Of a DNA stretch of 64,000 nt, positions 26,385 to 34,638 are shown in pieces (the stretch's first letter is position 1; each line of letters opens with the position of its first letter). Position numbers and translations under genes: made by a program. Below the pieces are notes generated by a model. The model did not search any database and was not told the DNA's origin. It saw only the letters and a list, made by a program, of their open reading frames with translations. The stretch spans positions 41,001-105,000 of the forward strand of contig NZ_CP083693.1 of assembly GCF_023920105.1 (NCBI RefSeq), in the 5' to 3' direction. The stretch is from Bartonella taylorii (GTDB lineage: Bacteria; Pseudomonadota; Alphaproteobacteria; Rhizobiales; Rhizobiaceae).

Positions 26385-26555
26385 TTAACCAGAAAAAACT
26401 GAAGAACTGATAGAACAAATTTTATCTTCGCCTTCTAATCCCATTCGAGTTTCAGCCATTTTTGTTAAAAATTCTAGTGCAACTTTTTCTACATTTAGCA
26501 CATTCTCTCCACTTGTTTGTAACAACGGATTAATAGCTAGATTCTCCTGTGTTAT
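26385..26555 (-). pseudogene. 56-codon peptide ORF at the head of the decayed operon, start codon ATA
   Basis: Minus-strand AGGAGG lies 6 nt before ATA ACA CAG GAG. The frame then continues for 56 residues: TQENLAINPLLQTSGENVLN, VEKVALEFLTKMAETRMGLE, and the end GEDKICSISSSVFSG. An ATG to ATA change would explain the missing start. A helical, acidic first part followed by a short Gly/Ser tail with one Cys is what precursor peptides of ribosomally made, modified peptides look like. It ends 35 nt before the PP-loop gene. No similar peptide is recognised, so the role is inference. Confidence 0.55.
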
Positions 26556-26739
26556 AATAGTCCTCCTTTTGTAAAACAGAGTTTTAATCTCGACGTATAA
26601 ACATTTTAATTCATCAATATGTCGATCTCGTATCCTTTATATTTAAAATATAAAAATACAAAGAAGTATTTATTTCATGTAAAAAATAAAAACGATACAA
26701 AAATAACATGTTATGTCTTTCTTATAACTCATCAAAGTT
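26556..26739. other. leader of the decayed operon
   Basis: AT-rich spacer between the peptide ORF and the right direct repeat. It should hold the leftward promoter of the operon. I see no reliable -35/-10 pair. Confidence 0.4.
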
Positions 26740-26810
26740 CTATGAAAAAATGCAAGATAAAGCTATTGGTATAGATCTTATCACGCGATAAAGGTCATTT
26801 TCTTTGAGAG
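26740..26810 (+). repeat. direct repeat flanking decayed operon, right copy
   Basis: Counterpart of 22908-22984 (TATGAAAAAATGCAAGATAA, then GGTATAGATC, then AAAGGTCATTTTCTTTGAGAG). Together the two copies bracket the 23.0-26.7 kb operon, suggesting that it entered as one unit next to the traG gene. Confidence 0.65.
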
Positions 26811-26874
26811 GGAAAAAATAAGAGCTCTTGTACATTTGTATTGTGTATAGGTATACAGAGAATGCTGAAGTTCA

Positions 26875-28821
26875 ATGGGGGGAAAATTGGGAAATCAATC
26901 TACACACACACCTAAAAGAAAATCTCGATTAATATTTTTCGTTTTTTTTGTTTTCTATTTTATTATTCTTAATCAGTGTTGTACACAGTATTTAGCACAT
27001 ATTTTTCATTATAGTCTTTCTCTTGGGGCCAATTTTAAAGGAATTTACCCACCTTTTTCTTGGCTTTATTGGGTTTTTAAATTTTATGATTATGCTCCTA
27101 GTCGGTGTAATGTAATATTTGTTCTCTTTTGTGCTGGTCTTTTAATTGGTTTTGTTGGTTTTACTCTTTGGGTGGGTTTTTCTTCGAGGAGTAATAAAAG
27201 TACCGATGATTTACACGGGTCAGCGCGTTTTGCGACTTTTGATGAAATTCAAGAAATGGGGCTTGTACCACGCTGCAATCAAGAAATAGAAGGCATATAT
27301 TGTGGTGGATACTCTGATCCAAAAAAGAAAATATTGCATTATTTGTGCCATTCTGGACCAGAACACATTATAGCGCTAGCACCTACACGCTCTGGTAAAG
27401 GTGTTGGTTTAGTCGTTCCTACTCTTTTGAGTTGGCCACACAGTCTTTTTGTTCTTGATATCAAAGGTGAAAATTATGCCGTCACTGCTGGATGGCGGAA
27501 AAAGCATGCAGGGAATAAGATTTTAAGGTTTGATCCAGCAGAACCTGAAGTTGGATGTTCATGGAATCCATTAGGAGAAATTCGTTTTAGAACATGTTAT
27601 CAAGTAGCGGATGCACAAAACATAGCTTTAATGCTTATTGATGACGATGGAAAAGGGATTGCAGGTGACCATTTCAGATCCGCTGCTTTTGAACTTTTGA
27701 ATGGTCTCATTCTTCATGCACTTTACAAAGCAGAGAAAATTGGACGTGTTTCTTGTTTGCAAGACTGTGCACACATGTTAACGGGAGTGGGAGATTTTGC
27801 TGCTGTCGTTGAAGATAATGATGACTTTGATGATGAGGGAGATCCCAAAGCACTTTCTGCATTGTTTCATGAAATGAAAACTCTGGATATAAAAAGTGAT
27901 GATCCTCTGTTTCAAGATGCAGATAAAGAAGCAAAACTTGTTATCAATGGTGTTGGCTTTCGTATGTCTGGAACACCAGCATGTGAATTAGAGCCTATTA
28001 TTTCGATGGCAAATCATGCTCTGTCTCTTTATAGAGATCCTATTGTTGGTGAAAATACAAAATATTGTGATTTTTATATCCGTGATTTGATGGATGCTGA
28101 AAATCCTGTTTCGCTGTATTTTATTATAACGCCGCGCAATTTAAATAGAATGAGACCTTTAGCGCGATTGCTGTTGACACAAATGGTTCTTTCTCTTTCA
28201 AGTAACATGGAATTTGTTGATGGGAGATCAAAAACAAGTCACAAACATCGTTTGCTTTTAATGCTTGATGAATTTCCAATTTTGGGAAAATTGGATATAT
28301 TCGAAAAGGCGCTTTCTTATATTGCTGAGTCCGGAATTAAAGCTTATATCATTGCACAAAATATGCAGCAATTGTACAAGGCTTATTCAAGGGATGAAAG
28401 CATTATTTCGAATTGTCATATTCGTATTGCGTATGCACCTAATACAGTCGAAACAGCTGAATGGATAAGTAAAATGGCTGGGGTAACAACGGTTGTTCGC
28501 GAAAAGGTTTCCACTTCTGGAAAACGTTTTGGTATGGTACTTGAGCAGGTTTCAACGTCTTATGAGGAAACACGCCGCCCATTGATGACGCCGGATGAGA
28601 TCATGCGCTTGCCTAGAGCCAAAAAAGACAATTTAGGGAATATTGTTGAAACTGGTGAAATGCTTATTTTTGTAGCTGGCAATAGTGTCATTAGAGGAAC
28701 CAAAATCCTTTATTTTTTAGATCCTGTGTTTTCAGAAAGGTCAAAAATTTCTCCTCCTGTTACAGATCGTTTGCATCAGAGACATGAAATTAAAGAAGGT
28801 AAGAAAGGCTTTGTTATTTGA
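26875..28821 (+). CDS. conjugal coupling protein TraG/VirD4 family
   Basis: 648 residues. Two membrane segments lie near the N-terminus (about 19-45 and 78-103), then a cytoplasmic ATPase. Walker A is APTRSGKGVG at 169-178; Walker B LLLMLDEFP has Asp465-Glu466. The motif STDDLHGSARFAT after the second helix and the GIYCGGYSDPKKK loop are typical of the Ti-type TraG/VirD4 group. Such hexameric pumps pass DNA-relaxase complexes or effectors to a type IV secretion channel. No virB, relaxase or effector genes are next to it, only a dead traF. The ORF is full length, so it may be recently orphaned or still used elsewhere in the genome. Confidence 0.88.
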   Translation: MGGKLGNQSTHTPKRKSRLIFFVFFVFYFIILNQCCTQYLAHIFHYSLSLGANFKGIYPPFSWLYWVFKFYDYAPSRCNVIFVLFCAGLLIGFVGFTLWVGFSSRSNKSTDDLHGSARFATFDEIQEMGLVPRCNQEIEGIYCGGYSDPKKKILHYLCHSGPEHIIALAPTRSGKGVGLVVPTLLSWPHSLFVLDIKGENYAVTAGWRKKHAGNKILRFDPAEPEVGCSWNPLGEIRFRTCYQVADAQNIALMLIDDDGKGIAGDHFRSAAFELLNGLILHALYKAEKIGRVSCLQDCAHMLTGVGDFAAVVEDNDDFDDEGDPKALSALFHEMKTLDIKSDDPLFQDADKEAKLVINGVGFRMSGTPACELEPIISMANHALSLYRDPIVGENTKYCDFYIRDLMDAENPVSLYFIITPRNLNRMRPLARLLLTQMVLSLSSNMEFVDGRSKTSHKHRLLLMLDEFPILGKLDIFEKALSYIAESGIKAYIIAQNMQQLYKAYSRDESIISNCHIRIAYAPNTVETAEWISKMAGVTTVVREKVSTSGKRFGMVLEQVSTSYEETRRPLMTPDEIMRLPRAKKDNLGNIVETGEMLIFVAGNSVIRGTKILYFLDPVFSERSKISPPVTDRLHQRHEIKEGKKGFVI

Positions 28822-28984
28822 TGAAGCAAGTTATGATCGCTCTAACTTTGTGTTCTCTTGTTCGTGCGTGTTTTATTGTACTGTTTTTTTAGGGCGGCGA
28901 TATAAGGCATGTAAAGCTTCACATATTAGGTGTTTTTAGGGTGTGTGGTAAATATTCAGGGTAGGGTTTGCTTTGAAGTGAACT
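28822..28984. other. short spacer after traG
   Basis: About 160 bp with no supported gene. A T-run near 28880 could end traG transcripts but no strong hairpin is seen. Confidence 0.3.
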
Positions 28985-29270
28985 ACATGCGTGGTTAGCA
29001 GTAAGGAACTCGCCGAGAGAAGCTGGACTGTTTACAGACCGGCGATGGTGAGAATCTGCCTTCTTTAAGGTGGGGAGAAAGTTAAGGAGTTTGTCTTCCA
29101 GAGGTGCCTATCGTTAAGGTGTTTATTGAAAAAGGTATCTTCAATCTGGAGCTTGTCCTAGCGGCTCTATCCCCCTTTTAAAATCATTCATAGTCCTTGC
29201 CTCATGATGTGTTTCACATAACGGAACGGGGTATCAGTGTTAATGGCCATTTATTAAAAAATAGCCCAAA
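28985..29270 (+). pseudogene. traF: traF (conjugal transfer signal peptidase) remnant
   Basis: Several short frames match TraF. Around 29015 WTVYRPAMVRIC resembles the segment before the catalytic region. Around 29135-29200 KRYLQSGACPSGSIPLLKSF corresponds to the ..RGYL..G.CP.G..PLLK.. block. Around 29200-29265 LPHDVFHITERGISVNGHLL matches the domain-II loop of TraF (..LPGD.V.I...GVSVNG..L). Frame changes and stops between them show a dead gene. TraF matures the conjugal pilin. It follows traG directly, so both come from one Ti-type tra segment. Confidence 0.65.
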
Positions 29271-29753
29271 AAGAAAGGAGGGAAGGTGGAGTTTTGGAGA
29301 GAATGGTTTGTTGTAAGATTTTTAGAAGTGGTTTTCATTTTTTATTGGCTAAAGGGGGAGAAATCTCGTAACATGCAAGGAATGTAATAATTTGAACCAT
29401 TTTTAGTAATAAATAAGAGATTTTAGTGGCAAAAGTAAGATAAAAAATAAAAGTGTTTTTTTGTAAAGTAGGAGAGGTAAAATCTCAATATTGGACAAGT
29501 GATGCTTGCTTTGTCATTATAAGAGGGCATTGTTAGGGGGAGTAGTCCTTTTGGGAGCTATAAGGGAAGCACACAAGCAAGTGCTTTGGTTGATATTCGC
29601 TTTTAGTGCTCTATATTTTCTGTTATTCTCTCTACCATTGTTTAAAGACAATAAAAGTGAATGGTGAATTGTGAATAATAAATCCATAGTCTCTTTTTTG
29701 CCCAATTTTGTAATATGTTATACATCGATAATAAGAAAGGAGACTTTTAGGCT
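29271..29753. other. gene-free spacer
   Basis: About 480 bp between the traF remnant and the second DUF5993-dsbB cassette. AT-rich; nothing supported. Confidence 0.4.
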
Positions 29754-29906
29754 ATGTTTGTTCCATTTTTAATCGCTTTAGGTACGGCTATAACAACCGT
29801 GTATGGCAAAAAAAATATAAGTTATGTTCTGTGGGCTGTTTTGTTAGTTGTCATTCTTCTCACTTTTAATCACCACGCAACTTCTACTTTAAACTTATCT
29901 TTTTGA
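29754..29906 (+). CDS. DUF5993-like small membrane protein, copy 2
   Basis: 50 residues: MFVPFLIALGTAITTVYGKK, then NISYVLWAVLLVVILLTFNH and a HATSTLNLSF end. It matches copy 1 (22019) almost exactly in length and layout, most closely in the first 25 residues. GAAAGGAGACTTTTAGGCT precedes the ATG. It ends 10 nt before dsbB copy 2, the same spacing as in copy 1. Confidence 0.75.
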   Translation: MFVPFLIALGTAITTVYGKKNISYVLWAVLLVVILLTFNHHATSTLNLSF

Positions 29907-29916
29907 GAGAATAGCC

Positions 29917-30498
29917 ATGGAACATATTGAACAAAAAAACCCTCATTTTGTCATCTTTATGAATACGCTAGGACTTATTGGATTATCCATTGTTTTGGTG
30001 GTGGCATTTTATTATCAATTGGTAAAGTTTGAGTTACCTTGTCCCCTTTGTCTTCTGCAACGCGTTGGTTTGATGCTTGCTGGTTGTGGATTTTTACTCA
30101 ATATTCACCATAAGGTGAAAAATACCCATTATGGTATGGTTATTCTTGGTTGCATGGTAACCAGTATTGTTGCTGCTCGGCAAGTGTTTTTGCATATCAC
30201 ACCAGATGATCTTGGATATGGATCAACGTTTTTTGGATTGCATTTTTATACTTGGGCTTTCATTATTTCAGTTCTTTGTATTGGTGCAGTTTCCTTCGTC
30301 ATGATTTTAGGCGAATTGGCGCACAAATTTAAAACATTTTCTCCTTTCCCTATATTGAGTAAAACAGCAAGTTTCTTATTCATATTTTTGATTGCAGCGA
30401 ACTTAATTTCTACCGTACTTGAATGTGGTGGTGGCCAATGTGCTGACGATCCCGTGAGATATGAATTGTTGTCAAACTGGTTTCCTTCCTCATCTTAA
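29917..30498 (+). CDS. DsbB-family disulfide bond formation protein, copy 2
   Basis: 193 residues with the CPLC pair (Cys42, Cys45) and CGGGQC (Cys170, Cys175). The layout matches copy 1 (21421), and the segment HKVKN.HYGMVILGC is nearly identical. All four redox cysteines remain in both copies, so both can work. A strong terminator follows at 30548. Its partner DsbA-type protein is not in this window. The pair of cassettes points away from the island between them. Confidence 0.85.
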   Translation: MEHIEQKNPHFVIFMNTLGLIGLSIVLVVAFYYQLVKFELPCPLCLLQRVGLMLAGCGFLLNIHHKVKNTHYGMVILGCMVTSIVAARQVFLHITPDDLGYGSTFFGLHFYTWAFIISVLCIGAVSFVMILGELAHKFKTFSPFPILSKTASFLFIFLIAANLISTVLECGGGQCADDPVRYELLSNWFPSSS

Positions 30499-30547
30499 AA
30501 TCTTTTCATAATTTCCGGATATAAAGATCTTAATGGTGAAAAAAGAG

Positions 30548-30582
30548 AGAGGTGGCAATGCTGTAAATGCTGCCTCTTTTTT
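30548..30582 (+). terminator. rho-independent terminator after dsbB copy 2
   Basis: AGAGGTGGCA, 10-nt loop, TGCTGCCTCT (two G-U pairs), then TTTTTT. It lies 50 nt after the dsbB stop. Confidence 0.75.
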
Positions 30583-31943
30583 GCAAAAACTTTTGAGAAA
30601 AATCTAAATAAGATTTTTGTACTCTTGTAAACGGATATGCTTTTAGCGGCGGGTTCAATTGATTCCATACAATTATATTCTTTGCACCAAAGAGTATTTG
30701 TAGAGAGCTATAAGCTTTTATACGACAAAAATTAAATGATAGTCTTGTATAAAAATTCTCTCTTTGAGAGGAGAAAATTTTCTCTGAGTTGTATTTTTTT
30801 GCTCTTGTTGCTTTTTTTATTCTATGCTAATCGAATCTTCTGTTAATATTCATTTGGATGCTTCTGAGGTTCCTAATACTTCTGGAGTATGGGGTTTTGA
30901 ATTTAGAAAATTGTCGCTGAATAATTTTCGTAAAGGTCCACCACTAATGAGTGGACCTCTTTTTTGTTGTATATTGTTCTCTGGTTCTTCCATGTTTCAT
31001 TGGTTGATATGCTTGGCAATAGTTTGTTAGATTGGCAGAATTATGCGCTAACGCGTTCTTTTCCCCTTTCGTATTTAAATTTTCTAGCTTTTGTTTGGAG
31101 AGCGTGACAAACATTTTTAATGATGGTTTTACGGCAGAATTGTCTGATGAAGTTGTGACCATTCCACCCAAACACCATATATGAGCAATTTTACCAAATA
31201 CAACTTGTGAGCGTTTAGAATGCGGTGACAATGATTATGTGGCGGGGATTATGTGGCGGGAATTATGTGGTAAGGGGTACATTGCATATTTTATATTCTC
31301 GTATGGCTGTTTTATGGTTTCTTCTAATGCCATTTCACGATGGTATTTGAGGATGTATAACGCAAAAGCGTATAATCCATTTTTACAGATTTGCTGTTTT
31401 CTTTAAATACTTAAATATGTAAAAGCGTGAAAGTATTAATCTTTAAAAATATAAAAGCGTAAAAATTTAAATCTGTAAAAGTGAAGAGTAAAAGGGAAGG
31501 ATTGTTTTTGTAAATGCTAACGCTTGAGGAAAAAGGTTTTTCAGAGTGAGGCGAAGAATGTGTTCGTGAAAGAAGCAATGATGAGGACAAAAAAAGGAGT
31601 GAGGGAACGAAGAGCGAGATAATAGGGCGCTTGAGGAGGGGGTGAACGCATGGTGTAAAAGATGAGTCGAAAGAGCGTCGAAGAATGTTTAGACAATTTC
31701 TCATCAATCTAGAAAATTTCTTATGAACCTGCTCAAAAGCCATGTTCACAAATTAGCTAAAATTTCTGGAGACAAAAGCTCTGGGGCTACAGTTTTTTAA
31801 GGGTGTCAGGGAACAGACGCAAAAAGAAAAAGGTTTTTCTTTTTGTTGAATTTTGTTCACAAAACCAAGAAAATAGGGTATGAACGCTGGAAATAACATA
31901 AAATTTAAAAAAATTACGTGCACTGTAAAGGAAATTATTGTTT
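30583..31943. other. long spacer before infA, with one terminator-like hairpin
   Basis: About 1.36 kb without a supported gene. A perfect hairpin AGGTCCAC/GTGGACCT with a T-run lies at 30934-30965. The frame before it (from 30824) has no ribosome binding site. The last 200 bp are AT-rich and should hold the infA promoter. Confidence 0.5.
30934..30965 (+). terminator. rho-independent terminator-like hairpin, no gene upstream
   Basis: AGGTCCAC, 9-nt loop, GTGGACCT, then CTTTTTT. The transcript it would end is unclear, since no convincing ORF precedes it. It could end a small RNA. Confidence 0.6.
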
Positions 31944-32162
31944 ATGTCAAAAGAAGAAGTCTTGGAATTTTCTGGTATTGTAACTGAACTTCTCCCCAAT
32001 GCGATGTTTCGCGTGAAGTTGGAAAATGATCATGAGATTATTGCTCATACCGCTGGAAGAATGCGCAAAAATCGTATTCGTGTGTTAGCTGGTGATAAAA
32101 TTATGGTTGAGATGACCCCTTATGATTTGACCAAAGGACGCATTACATATCGCTATAAATAA
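31944..32162 (+). CDS. infA: translation initiation factor IF-1
   Basis: 72 residues from the ATG at 31944 ([20 protein letters not shown]). S1-type OB fold with the IF-1 signature [20 protein letters not shown], then [16 protein letters not shown]. It binds the A site of the 30S subunit during initiation. The infA-maf-yacG order is standard for Rhizobiales. Confidence 0.97.
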   Translation: MSKEEVLEFSGIVTELLPNAMFRVKLENDHEIIAHTAGRMRKNRIRVLAGDKIMVEMTPYDLTKGRITYRYK

Positions 32163-32375
32163 CTTATGGATGATTTTCATTTTCTGTAAAAATCCTGAAG
32201 CATTTTTTCAAAGTGCTTTAATTTTTCCTCAAAGAGTAAAATGAAAAAGGGAAAAAAATTAAAATGATCTAATGAACCTTCGTGATCAATGTGTAAAGGT
32301 TTTTGCAGCCTACAAAATAAAATCAGTGATGCCAAAACCAAGTGGATGAGAGCTTACAATTACTCTGAGGGGAAA

Positions 32376-33134
32376 ATGATGGGAGACATAGAGAAGACCT
32401 ACTTAGGGGACAAAACTTACTTAAGGAAGCCTCTTTCTGGAGAGCTTCAATTGGTGCTTGCTTCTGCTTCACCGCGTCGTTTGCTGTTGTTGGGACAAAT
32501 AGGTATCGTTCCTCATAATATTTGTGTAACCAATATCGATGAAACACCAAAATTAGGAGAACATCCTGCCTCTCTTGCAAAACGTTTGGCAAAGGAAAAA
32601 GCCCTTAAAGCACAAGAAACTCTCTTTGAGTATAGCAAAAAGAGTGAAAAGGTGCCATTGGCTCAGAAAAATAAAAAGCTTTCTTTAGAAAAGAAAAGCC
32701 AAGAAGCTTTGTTGACGCAGAAAATGGTCATTTTAGCCGCTGATACTGTGGTTGCTGTTGGGCATACCATTCTGCCTAAACCAGAGAGTGAAGATGAGGC
32801 CTATGAATGTTTACGCTTTCTTTCTGGACGCTCTCATAACGTCTACGGTGCTGTTTGTGCGCTGAATGAGCGTGGGAAAATAACCATAAAATTGGTCGAA
32901 AGTCGCGTCCGTTTTAAACGGTTGGCTGCTCCCGTGATGAGGGCTTATCTTGCTTCTGGTGAATGGGAAGGAAAAGCCGGTGGCTATGCTATTCAAGGGA
33001 AAGCTGGTGCTTTTGTGGTTCATATCGCTGGATCTTATTCTAATGTGGTTGGCTTGCCGTTGGCTGAAACAATGGATCTTCTCATAGCTTATCGCTACCC
33101 ACTTCTCTCTGCTTGGACTGGAGAAACAGACTAG
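32376..33134 (+). CDS. Maf-family nucleotide pyrophosphatase with internal insertion
   Basis: 252 residues from the ATG at 32376, 3-4 nt after GAGGGG; the ATG at 32379 is equally possible. Maf proteins hydrolyse non-canonical or modified nucleoside triphosphates and were linked to septum arrest. Motifs: LVLASASPRRLLLL, TNIDETPKLGEHP, VILAADTVVAVG, and FLSGRSHNVYGAVC. Between the second and third motifs sits a Lys/Glu-rich insertion of about 30 residues (FEYSKKSEKVPLAQKNKKLS onward). Known alphaproteobacterial homologues usually have a short loop there. It lies on the surface in Maf folds, so function is probably kept. Confidence 0.9.
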   Translation: MMGDIEKTYLGDKTYLRKPLSGELQLVLASASPRRLLLLGQIGIVPHNICVTNIDETPKLGEHPASLAKRLAKEKALKAQETLFEYSKKSEKVPLAQKNKKLSLEKKSQEALLTQKMVILAADTVVAVGHTILPKPESEDEAYECLRFLSGRSHNVYGAVCALNERGKITIKLVESRVRFKRLAAPVMRAYLASGEWEGKAGGYAIQGKAGAFVVHIAGSYSNVVGLPLAETMDLLIAYRYPLLSAWTGETD

Positions 33135-33159
33135 AGAAACTTAAATTTAGGTAAAGCCA

Positions 33160-33465
33160 ATGGAACAGTATAAAAAGCAACAAAAAGCAGAAAGGCAAAA
33201 TGAAAAAAAACAAACAGCAAAGAAATTAAACAAGGTGCACGAACAAAAAACAAAGATGCACCAAATGCCAAAAGAGCCTGATTTAACGCAAACAGAGAAA
33301 TCTCCAATTCGCCCTCCGCATCCTTGCCCAATTTGTGGTCAAATGGCACAACAAAATGCCTATCCTTTCTGTTCAACACGGTGCCGTGCAATTGATCTCA
33401 ATCGATGGCTTTCGGGCGCTTATATTTTACCTCCACCACCACAAAGTAGCGATGAAGAAGAGTAA
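33160..33465 (+). CDS. yacG: DNA gyrase inhibitor YacG with Lys/Gln-rich N-terminal extension
   Basis: 101 residues. The C-terminal half is a YacG zinc finger: CPICG near residue 55, then FCSTRCRAIDLNRWLSGAY, giving four cysteines. YacG binds gyrase GyrB and blocks its DNA binding in E. coli. The first about 45 residues (MEQYKKQQKAERQNEKKQTA and on) are low-complexity and charged, absent from short homologues. It is 25 nt after maf, in the same operon. Confidence 0.88.
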   Translation: MEQYKKQQKAERQNEKKQTAKKLNKVHEQKTKMHQMPKEPDLTQTEKSPIRPPHPCPICGQMAQQNAYPFCSTRCRAIDLNRWLSGAYILPPPPQSSDEEE

Positions 33466-34577
33466 AATAAAACGCTATAACGTTTTAAAATGTTGAGAAC
33501 TGCGTGTTTGAGATTAGCAGGGAGAGTGGGGCGTTTGAGGTTTTAGAACCAATTGAGCGTTGAAGTTGCCCAGAAATGGTGTATTTGAGGCTTGCTTAGG
33601 GGATGTTGAGCATTGGAAGCGGTATAAATGGGGCGTTTGGAGCCATCGATAACAGCTGGCATTTGGTATGAGAGAACTCAGTATTAAAAAGTTGCACGTT
33701 TGAGCGTTGGAGTTTGGAAAGTTGGATGTTTGATGTTGAGGGACGCTGAGCATTGAAAGACTCTAAGGTTTTTGGAATGGAGGAAAAGTCTGAGTCATTG
33801 ATGTTGAGGGAGGGTGAGATAGTATGGGGCACTTGATTTGAATTGGGTGCTTATATTTTGCTATGGCCGCAAAAAGTGATGAAGAAGAAAAGAAGGTGAT
33901 AAGGTTGTTTAAGTACGTCGAGAACGGAATATTTGCCGTGAGCAGGTCTGAGTGAGTATTTGAAGGTAGAGATAAACTGTGTATGGGGTTTTGAGGGAAA
34001 ATTGAGAGTTTGAGATTAAAGAGGTATCTCAATGTTTAGAATACAAGAAAAACGGGAATTGAGAAGCTGAGAGAAAATTGGATGATAAGGTTTGCGCGAA
34101 TGAGGGATAGGGAGTTATGGCAAGTCTGAGCTATAAATTAAATGATGAAGAAGAGAAGATGGTAGAGTATTTGAAACGTTAAAGGGGAGTCTTTTGGTGT
34201 GGAAAGAGGGGGGGGAAGCTTGATGGGAGGGCTCTAGGTGAGGGTGCAAAAGAGTGGCATGTAGAGCTGAGAGTGAGGTAGGGGAACGGATATGTGAAGA
34301 TTTTTGGCGAAGACTTTTGCAGTTGAGGAGGATGAGCGTTTTTAAAAACAAGGTGAAAGGGCGAGTATTTGAAGCCTTAGAGGATGAGGTGTTTGGATTG
34401 AGGAGGGTGTAGATCTTTGAAGCTGGGAAAAAATTGGCTGTTTGAAGTTGGGGAGAAAAGCTGGAAGTCTTAAAAACAGAGGCTTTTTCAAAGTTAAGGT
34501 GTCATTTTATCCATAAAACAATCGGGGCGAAAAAAGGTGTCAGGAAAGTGGGAAGACAGTGGTTATGAAACAAATCT
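33466..34577. repeat. G/T-rich spacer of degenerate short repeats
   Basis: About 1.1 kb without genes. The plus strand is built from many near-copies of short blocks such as GTTTGAGG, TTGAGCATTG, GATGTTGAGG, GGGCGTTTG and AGAGTGGGGCG. Proline/serine-rich frames on the minus strand come from these repeats and lack ribosome binding sites. It looks like slowly decaying tandem-repeat DNA. Confidence 0.6.
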
Positions 34578-34620
34578 ATCCCTCACTCCTGTTTGTTTTC
34601 AAACGGGGTGAGGGATTTTG
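34578..34620. terminator. strong hairpin between yacG spacer and secreted-protein gene
   Basis: ATCCCTCACTCC, GTTTG, T-loop, CAAAC, GGGGTGAGGGAT, then TTTTG. The stem is about 15 bp with one bulge. It lies just after the stop of the minus-strand gene at 34639 and may end transcription from either side. Confidence 0.65.
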
Positions 34621-34638
34621 TATTCGTAAGGAAGAAAG

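Noticed and set aside
30824..31030. 68-residue ORF ending in the terminator-like hairpin
   Set aside because: No ribosome binding site, and the hairpin lies within its frame. Kept only as a terminator note.
33514..34351. Several Pro/Ser-rich ORFs on the minus strand
   Set aside because: They are translations of the degenerate repeats, overlap one another in different frames, and lack start signals.
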